Made by a program: the position numbers and the translations under genes
Assembly (NCBI GenBank): GCA_021846765.1
Contig: JAJZWH010000012.1
Location: 1 to 18,029 of the forward strand
DNA: 18,029 nt
From: a bacterium
GTDB taxonomy: Bacteria; Patescibacteriota; Saccharimonadia; Saccharimonadales; UBA4665
Direction: 5' to 3'
Notes under the pieces: generated by a model
Told to the model about the DNA's origin: nothing
Databases searched by the model: none
The model's input: the letters and a program-made list of their open reading frames with translations, nothing else
In this document: positions 14,373-18,029 of the stretch, one piece after another
Layout: each line of letters begins with the position of its first letter
Position numbering within the stretch: the first letter of the stretch is position 1

Positions 14373-14480
14373 CGTCTTAATTGGCGAATGCCATCTTAAC
14401 TAACAATATACTTAAATGCTTACATTTGAAATATTCTTGAGTAAAAGTCTAAACATTATATTCGCTAATTATCTGTATAT

Positions 14481-15035
14481 TTATTTGGAGATAACTATTC
14501 CTTTGTCTACTTGCTCCCTGTAATGGCTTTCAATAATACTAAACTGCTCCTCTGTAAAGGGTGCGTGGACTAAGGGTTGAGCTTCATGAATCACAGCAAC
14601 GTCAACTGATGAATATACTTCAGGTTCTCCACAAGCAATGTCATATTTTTGGAGGAAGTACCTAGTTGCACTAAATTCTTTATATTCATCTCCTAGGCCT
14701 TTAGAGATATCTACTGAATTATCCATGCCTACCAATAAGGGCGCTTCCATTCCTATTGCGCTTAAGATAAAAGGCTCGTGAACTTTTTTCCTAGCCTCTA
14801 CTTTTGCAATATCTTCGGGCGACATTATTTTCAATGCGATATCTTTGATGTCATCTGTTATCGGAGCTATATCTTGTAGCACAGAACTACGATATGCGTC
14901 CAGTATGCCCATTTCGACCATTTCTTTGAAATGTCTAGTCAGCATTGAAATAACCTCTGGCCTCTCAAACTTAGCCTTTAGTTCTTCTGGGGTTGTTTCG
15001 GGTCTATTATTATTGCTCGCAAATTCTCGTGTCAT
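14481..15035 (-). CDS. Hypothetical soluble protein, 184 residues
   Basis: I do not recognise this protein. It is mostly helical in the first half (TTPEELKAKFERPEVISMLTRHFKEM region, then MSPEDIAKVEARKKVHEPF), with an APLLVGMDNSVDIS stretch in the middle and an acidic C-terminal half ending in TEEQFSIIESHYREQVDKG. No signal peptide, membrane segment or cysteine cluster. ATG 15035 lies 6 nt after TATTAT (15042-15047, minus strand) with no Shine-Dalgarno, so it looks leaderless. It is the only gene between repeat copies 2 and 3, like a single-gene cassette. Confidence 0.65.
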   Translation of the reverse strand: MTREFASNNNRPETTPEELKAKFERPEVISMLTRHFKEMVEMGILDAYRSSVLQDIAPITDDIKDIALKIMSPEDIAKVEARKKVHEPFILSAIGMEAPLLVGMDNSVDISKGLGDEYKEFSATRYFLQKYDIACGEPEVYSSVDVAVIHEAQPLVHAPFTEEQFSIIESHYREQVDKGIVISK

Positions 15036-15100
15036 AAGCTTATAATACTAGAAAAGTGTAAAATAAGCAAGCATATGTACATTTACTATATAATAAACCT

Positions 15101-15309
15101 GCTTGGCATTATAGTTAGTACAGCTAAACCCCTAGAGGATTCGAACAGATTGAAGCTGTAGTTTAGAAAAATTTCGTCAGGGGTGACTGTACAATTGGTA
15201 CCCCCTACTTGATATGTTCAGAAATAAGTATTACCAAGTAATCATTGGTTTTGCTAAAGAGGTGCTTATATCAAAACAATACCTGGCGCAATTAGAGGTA
15301 TTTGATTAA
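15101..15309 (+). repeat. Repeated structured element, copy 3
   Basis: Order of parts: TG-G-CATTAT extended -10 (15107-15112 for the hexamer), arms ACCCCT (15128-15133) and AGGGGT (15179-15184) 45 nt apart, 11 nt, the block TGGTACCCCCTACT (15196-15209), 4 nt, and ATG of a 31-codon ORF. Its end runs 18 bp into the 3' end of hicA on the other strand. Confidence 0.85.
15214..15309 (+). CDS. Micropeptide of repeat copy 3, 31 residues
   Basis: Begins MFRNKYYQVIIGFAKEVLIS and ends AQLEVFD. Lys4-Asn5 of copies 1, 2 and 4 is swapped to Asn-Lys, keeping the charge, and IA.EV becomes FAKEV. Its last six codons overlap the end of hicA on the opposite strand, so this C-terminus must have been set after, or by, joining to the hicBA cassette. 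No Shine-Dalgarno. Confidence 0.5.
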   Translation: MFRNKYYQVIIGFAKEVLISKQYLAQLEVFD

Positions 15310-15513
15310 CTCCTCAACTGAAATACCCAGAGGATTAAGGATACCTTTCTTGAGCGTTCCAGGCTTGATAGCCTTATGGTTTGGAATAATGGCGGTTCTA
15401 CCTCTGCCATCTTTCATCTTGATATGACTGCCTTTTTGCGCAACTTTACTAAAGCCCATCTTCTGTAGGGCTTTAACTAATTCAGTTGCAGATACAACAG
15501 GTTGCTTAGGCAT
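15292..15513 (-). CDS. hicA: HicA mRNA interferase toxin
   Basis: A 73-residue dsRBD-fold ribonuclease toxin of the HicAB system. SATELVKALQKMGF (8-21) is the first helix, QKGSHIKM places the catalytic His30, and HKAIKPGTLKKGIL followed by GISVEELIKYL matches the family C-terminus. It blocks translation by cutting mRNA unless HicB is bound. It follows hicB with an 8-bp overlap, the reverse of the commonest order but well known. Its 3' end overlaps the micropeptide of repeat copy 3 by 18 bp on the opposite strand. Confidence 0.93.
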   Translation of the reverse strand: MPKQPVVSATELVKALQKMGFSKVAQKGSHIKMKDGRGRTAIIPNHKAIKPGTLKKGILNPLGISVEELIKYL

Positions 15514-15751
15514 GAGCCAATCGAACTGGGACTACAAACTGACGTTTGTAATTATAATCATCAGTTGCTTCAATAGATGGGCTATCTTCTAGATAAAGTT
15601 CGATAGCTTCTTTTATATTCTCAAGGGCTTCTTCTAAAGTTTCGCCTTGGGAAGCGCAGCCAGGTAAATCAGGAACCCAGACAGAAAAACCACCATCTTT
15701 CTCTTCCTGAAAGACAGCTTGATATTCAACTAATGAGTTGTTCTTTTTCAT
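15506..15751 (-). CDS. hicB: HicB antitoxin
   Basis: An 81-residue antitoxin with the partly degraded RNase H fold of HicB: YQAVFQEEKDGGFSVWVPDLPGC (10-32), then SQGETLEEALENIKEAIELYLE (34-55), the classic sequence. It ends in a short FVVPVRLAHA strand and lacks a full C-terminal DNA-binding domain, so autorepression may be weak or absent. ATG 15751 is 7 nt after a perfect TATAAT (15759-15764, minus strand) with no Shine-Dalgarno, a leaderless layout. It overlaps hicA by 8 bp. Confidence 0.93.
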   Translation of the reverse strand: MKKNNSLVEYQAVFQEEKDGGFSVWVPDLPGCASQGETLEEALENIKEAIELYLEDSPSIEATDDYNYKRQFVVPVRLAHA

Positions 15752-15758
15752 AATTTAT

Positions 15759-15800
15759 ATTATAAGGTTTTTGGCTCGTGGACACCAGTTTTTGTATAAT
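15759..15800. promoter_or_regulatory. Divergent promoters of hicBA and the kinase-hydrolase-Nudix genes
   Basis: TATAAT at 15759-15764 reads leftward 7 nt from hicB. TATAAT at 15795-15800, preceded by TTG, reads rightward 48 nt before the kinase fragment. The two -10 boxes are back to back about 30 bp apart, so the two units could influence each other. Confidence 0.5.
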
Positions 15801-15848
15801 AGCTTAAGTGAGAAATTTTCTAACGTCTAATCAAATAAAATCAAAGCC

Positions 15849-16043
15849 ATGCATCAACCAATAAACCCAATAATTATTGGCATTGAAGGATTTGGCGGTT
15901 CTGGAAAAACAACTCTGGCAAATAATCTAAAAGACAAGCTTAATAAGCGTGCAGTCATTAGTATTGATTCTTTCATTGTTAAAGAGAGTGCTCAACATGG
16001 GAAACCGCAGGAAGAAACCTTTAACACAGGCAGAGCAAGTTAA
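15849..16043 (+). pseudogene. Truncated P-loop kinase (uridine-kinase-like N-terminus)
   Basis: Only 64 codons. IIIGIEGFGGSGKTTLANNL (8-27) contains a perfect Walker A (GFGGSGKT) and is followed by RAVISIDSFIVKE, the second strand with the base/acceptor Asp as in uridine-kinase/AAA-type small kinases. These enzymes normally run 170-210 residues; here the frame ends after GKPQEETFNTGRAS with no lid or core helices. The next frame continues for only about 19 codons. It is best read as the N-terminal remnant of a gene cut by deletion or recombination just upstream of the hydrolase at 16075. Confidence 0.6.
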
Positions 16044-16074
16044 GAATGAAACTTAAAGAAATTCTAAAGTAAAC

Positions 16075-16629
16075 ATGACTAAGAAATTATTTATCTTCCA
16101 TGGCACTGACTGCACACCATCTGATTATTGGTATTCCTGGCTTGGAGAACAATTAAAGAGTCGTAGCTATAAAGTCGAGATACCCTCTTATCCAGATATT
16201 AACCATGAACCTATACACGATTTCCTTCCAAGGGTTTTAGGTAACCACAATTTTGACGAGGAAACTGTTATAGTTGGCCATTCAGCAGGCGGACCACTTA
16301 TTTTAAGTATCCTAGAGAATATTGATGTTGTGATACCGAAAGCCATCTTAGTGGCAGGCTTTTCTTATAGATTGCCTGATGAGGAATTAGACCCAGTCTT
16401 ACAAAATAGCTATAACTGGGATAAAATCAAACAACACGCCCAAGACATAATCTTTATTAATTCAGTTAATGACCCATGGGGCTGTGATGATAAACAAGGC
16501 AGGTTCATGTTTGATAAACTTGGCGGCACTCAAATAATTCGCAATGATGGACATTTTGGTTCGACCACTTATAACCAGCCTTATAAAGAATTTCCATTAC
16601 TAGAAAGGCTAGTAGTAGAAAATGAGTAA
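16075..16629 (+). CDS. RBBP9/YdeN-like alpha/beta serine hydrolase
   Basis: A 184-residue single-domain hydrolase of the RBBP9/YdeN group. FIFHGTDCTPSDYWYSWLGEQL (6-27) gives the oxyanion turn and the Trp-rich first helix; VGHSAGG (67-73) places the nucleophile Ser70; NDPWG gives Asp133 and DGHFG gives His160, a complete triad. No signal peptide, so it is cytosolic. Substrates of the family are mostly unknown small esters or peptides. It ends in an 8-bp overlap with the Nudix gene (start ATG within GAAAATGAGTAA), so the two are translationally coupled and probably work on related metabolites or damage products. Confidence 0.88.
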   Translation: MTKKLFIFHGTDCTPSDYWYSWLGEQLKSRSYKVEIPSYPDINHEPIHDFLPRVLGNHNFDEETVIVGHSAGGPLILSILENIDVVIPKAILVAGFSYRLPDEELDPVLQNSYNWDKIKQHAQDIIFINSVNDPWGCDDKQGRFMFDKLGGTQIIRNDGHFGSTTYNQPYKEFPLLERLVVENE

Positions 16630-17092
16630 TCCAGAACAAGCTAGTAATCAATTCGAGAAAGACTTATATTTTGTGACAGTTAAATTATTCCTTAGAGATG
16701 GAAGCAAACTTCTTATTACCCATGACATATTTGGCGATTGGGATTTGCCAGGCGGACGTATTCGTAAAGACGAATTTAATAAACCTCTGGAATCAGTAAT
16801 ACAACAAAAAGTTGACGAAGAATTAGGTCAAGATGTTAAGTATGACCTTAAGGAGCCAAAAGCCTTTTTTAGAGTTGAACGTCATGAACATAATCTAGGC
16901 GGCCAGCTAGTTCGTATATTTGGTGTTGGATATGAGGCCCACTTTCTTGGAGGCGCAATACATTTAGGTGACCATCATGACCAAATGGAATGGGTAGATA
17001 CTAATTCATTTCAGCCAGAGCAGTATTTTACTGGCGGCTGGCTTACTGGTGTCCAGGAATATCTAAAAGCTATAGGCAACGAACAAGGATAA
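16622..17092 (+). CDS. Nudix hydrolase with an altered Nudix box
   Basis: A 156-residue Nudix-fold protein. WDLPGGRIRKDE leads to the Nudix helix ESVIQQKVDEELGQDV. Against the consensus GX5EX7REUXEEXGU the Arg-Glu pair reads Gln-Lys, while the metal-binding EE of DEELG is kept, so activity is probable but may be changed. Family members hydrolyse nucleoside diphosphates linked to another group; the substrate is not readable. The C-terminal half (FRVERHEHNLGGQLVRIFGVGYEAHF, DQMEWVDTNSF) fits the fold. The start overlaps the hydrolase gene by 8 bp. The unit ends at repeat copy 4, 33 bp later. Confidence 0.88.
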   Translation: MSNPEQASNQFEKDLYFVTVKLFLRDGSKLLITHDIFGDWDLPGGRIRKDEFNKPLESVIQQKVDEELGQDVKYDLKEPKAFFRVERHEHNLGGQLVRIFGVGYEAHFLGGAIHLGDHHDQMEWVDTNSFQPEQYFTGGWLTGVQEYLKAIGNEQG

Positions 17093-17098
17093 TTTTTC

Positions 17099-17350
17099 TA
17101 TAAAAACAGCAATAAACATGTCTAACCCCTGAAGGATTCCGAACAGATTGAATCTGTAGTTTAGAAAAATTCCGACAGGGGTAGAAATACAAATGGTACC
17201 CCCTACTAGATATGTTCAGAAAAAATTATTACCAAATAATTGTCAAAATTGCTGAAGTAGAAATGGTCAGAGAATATTTAAGTAGTGGTTTTAATTTGAG
17301 TGTCCAAATCCAACGTGGGTGAAATATTTACTTGTCCACTATAAGTAAAT
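17099..17350 (+). repeat. Repeated structured element, copy 4
   Basis: Order of parts: a possible -10 TATAAA (17099-17104), arms ACCCCT (17125-17130) and AGGGGT (17177-17182) 46 nt apart, 11 nt, the block TGGTACCCCCTACT (17194-17207), 4 nt, ATG of a 36-codon ORF (17212-17322), then an 8-bp hairpin ATTTACTT/AAGTAAAT (17326-17350). The inner hairpin here is a perfect ACAGAT-TGA-ATCTGT. Confidence 0.85.
17212..17322 (+). CDS. Micropeptide of repeat copy 4, 36 residues
   Basis: Begins MFRKNYYQIIVKIAEVEMV and ends NLSVQIQRG. Nearly the same as copy 1, from which it differs by a one-codon deletion after Ala14 and by substitutions that keep the hydrophobic pattern (SSFNLAVQI against SGFNLSVQI). It is the longest of the four. 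No Shine-Dalgarno. Confidence 0.55.
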   Translation: MFRKNYYQIIVKIAEVEMVREYLSSGFNLSVQIQRG

Positions 17351-17413
17351 TGCCTTAGAGGTTATTGTAGGGAAGAGTATACGAATGCTGACTATTAAGA
17401 CAAAAAAACATGG

Positions 17414-17419
17414 CATAAT
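17414..17419 (+). promoter_or_regulatory. -10 box of the YHAS-motif gene, leaderless layout
   Basis: TG-G-CATAAT (hexamer 17414-17419) is 7 nt before ATG 17427, with no Shine-Dalgarno. The same GGCATAAT/GGCATTAT string precedes repeat copies 1 and 3. Confidence 0.5.
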
Positions 17420-17426
17420 ATAATAT

Positions 17427-17903
17427 ATGAAACTCTACCACGCATCACCTATAAAAAATCTGAAAATTCTTGAGCCTCAACGAACTATTAGTAATGATAA
17501 ATATATTGGAGATTTTGTTTTTGCAACTAGGCATAAAAAGTTGGCGTTAATGTACATGTTGCCTAAAGGCTTTCCTGTATTAATGAATATTAAATCCCCA
17601 AAGCCTTATGTTGTGTTGTGTGGCAATAGTCGGGATATTCTTAAAAAAGATAAAGGGGGTGCTTTGTATGAATTGTCAGCCAAATCATTTCATAGAACAC
17701 CACAAACTGCATTAAGTAATTATGAAATGGTTAGCAAGATGCCTATTAATACTTTAAGTGAAACAGATTATGAAAGCGTAACTCGGGCATTAGACAAAGA
17801 AGGCATTGAGATATATTTTGTTAATAATAAAACGTTTGACAAACTTATTCTTAATCCCGAGCAAGATAGTATAGTCCAGACGTTAGATAGGTATTTACCT
17901 TAG
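17427..17903 (+). CDS. YHAS-motif small protein, possible ADP-ribosyltransferase fold
   Basis: A 158-residue soluble protein. It opens with MKLYHASPIKNLKILEPQ and continues with GDFVFATRHKKLALMY (29-44): an N-terminal H-x-S on a first strand and a VFAT strand before a helix, an arrangement seen in small PARP/KptA-like and other ART-fold proteins. I could not identify the third catalytic position with confidence (a Glu such as in DKEGIEIYF is a candidate). If it is an ART it could modify a nucleic acid or protein, and in an island with two toxin-antitoxin systems it might be a toxin lacking a visible antitoxin. Function is inference; the gene itself is well supported. Confidence 0.6.
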   Translation: MKLYHASPIKNLKILEPQRTISNDKYIGDFVFATRHKKLALMYMLPKGFPVLMNIKSPKPYVVLCGNSRDILKKDKGGALYELSAKSFHRTPQTALSNYEMVSKMPINTLSETDYESVTRALDKEGIEIYFVNNKTFDKLILNPEQDSIVQTLDRYLP

Positions 17904-18029
17904 TCATCTATTATTTTTAATAATTAACTGGTCTGCGATTGCATTTGAAATAGGTAATCCTAAAATATCTTCTAGCCACCTAAATTGGCCATTTGTGTTA
18001 CATTCAAGAAAAGTTATTTTACCCTCCTT
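17904..18029 (-). CDS. C-terminal end of an ATP-grasp enzyme (partial)
   Basis: The last 41 codons of a minus-strand gene that runs off the right end of the window. TFLECNTNGQFRWLEDILGL followed by PISNAIADQLI is the terminal ATP-grasp motif (F-L-E-x-N-x-x-G-Q-x-x-W-L-E), in which Glu and Asn hold the metals, and matches peptide-ligating ATP-grasp maturases of the MvdC/MvdD (graspetide) kind most closely. The stop (17904-17906) abuts the end of the YHAS gene on the other strand. Without the rest I cannot say whether it modifies a RiPP precursor or is a RimK-like ligase. Confidence 0.75.
   Translation of the reverse strand, partial: KEGKITFLECNTNGQFRWLEDILGLPISNAIADQLIIKNNR

Noticed and set aside
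15133..15160. tRNA T-loop-like GTTCGAATCC on the minus strand of repeat copy 3
   Set aside because: The other copies read GGATTCCGAAC, so the match comes from a one-base loss in copy 3, and no cloverleaf can be folded around it.
13275..17182. Repeats as integron attC sites
   Set aside because: Spacing, dyad symmetry and cassette-like genes fit, and copy 4 begins with GTCTAAC near the attC R'' pattern. However the other copies lack it, no matching GTTRRRY core is seen, the unit extends into a conserved ORF, and no integrase is in view. Kept only as an analogy.
13251..17350. CRISPR array
   Set aside because: Copies are about 200 bp, diverged and 0.9-2 kb apart, with genes between; no short regular spacers and no cas genes.
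1..18029. Alternative genetic code (UGA as Gly or Trp, as in some CPR lineages)
   Set aside because: TGA ends frames where protein families end (for example the ATP-grasp end at 17904) and Trp and Gly codons in conserved motifs are standard.

Overview
The window looks like a chromosomal segment of a small-genome, AT-rich bacterium of the candidate phyla radiation, most likely a Candidatus Saccharibacteria (TM7) relative. Grounds: roughly one-third G+C by eye, the standard code (TAA, TAG and TGA all act as stops), short compact genes, several genes of actinobacterial flavour (a LysM + Rpf-like lysozyme-fold cell-wall enzyme, DUF2142 and PIG-V-like membrane glycosyltransferases), a CIRCE-controlled Hsp20, and many starts without a Shine-Dalgarno sequence but with a -10 box 6-11 nt upstream, as in leaderless mRNAs. 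The lineage call is inference; no rRNA or tRNA gene was recognised.

Left part (1-9.9 kb), housekeeping and envelope. glyA (+) meets a convergent murB (-) whose reading frame is broken by one base near its 3' end; the full C-terminus is still encoded in the next frame and ends inside the glyA stop codon. An XRE-type regulator diverges from murB. Then come a 29-residue small ORF, a 4-TM protein, a PIG-V-like mannosyltransferase, a spermidine-synthase-like protein, hsp20 behind a perfect CIRCE operator, a small 3-TM protein with a strong terminator, a structured intergenic stretch, the Rpf-like LysM protein, an unknown small protein and two multi-TM proteins.

Middle (9.9-12.8 kb). A long AT-rich spacer leads to a sigma70 promoter and a 7-2-7 inverted repeat typical of ArsR/SmtB operators, driving a 54-residue cysteine-rich, coiled-coil small protein. 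An ArsR/CadC-like repressor lies tail-to-tail with it. I read this as a compact metal-response module with a metallothionein-like product. A DUF2142 membrane protein follows.

Right part (12.8-18.0 kb), a cassette-like island. Short accessory genes (a MazG-like protein, BrnT/BrnA, an unknown protein, HicB/HicA, a truncated P-loop kinase, an RBBP9/YdeN-like hydrolase coupled to a Nudix protein, a YHAS-motif protein, and the end of an ATP-grasp enzyme) are separated by four copies, all on the + strand, of one repeated unit of about 200 bp. Each unit has a 5' hairpin of constant geometry, a near-invariant 29-nt block, and a 27-36 codon ORF whose copies differ mainly by synonymous or conservative changes. 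Two copies also share a promoter-like upstream sequence and two end in a hairpin. I do not recognise this family; it is the strongest candidate here for something undescribed, either an autonomous RNA/micropeptide gene family or the recombination boundary of gene cassettes.
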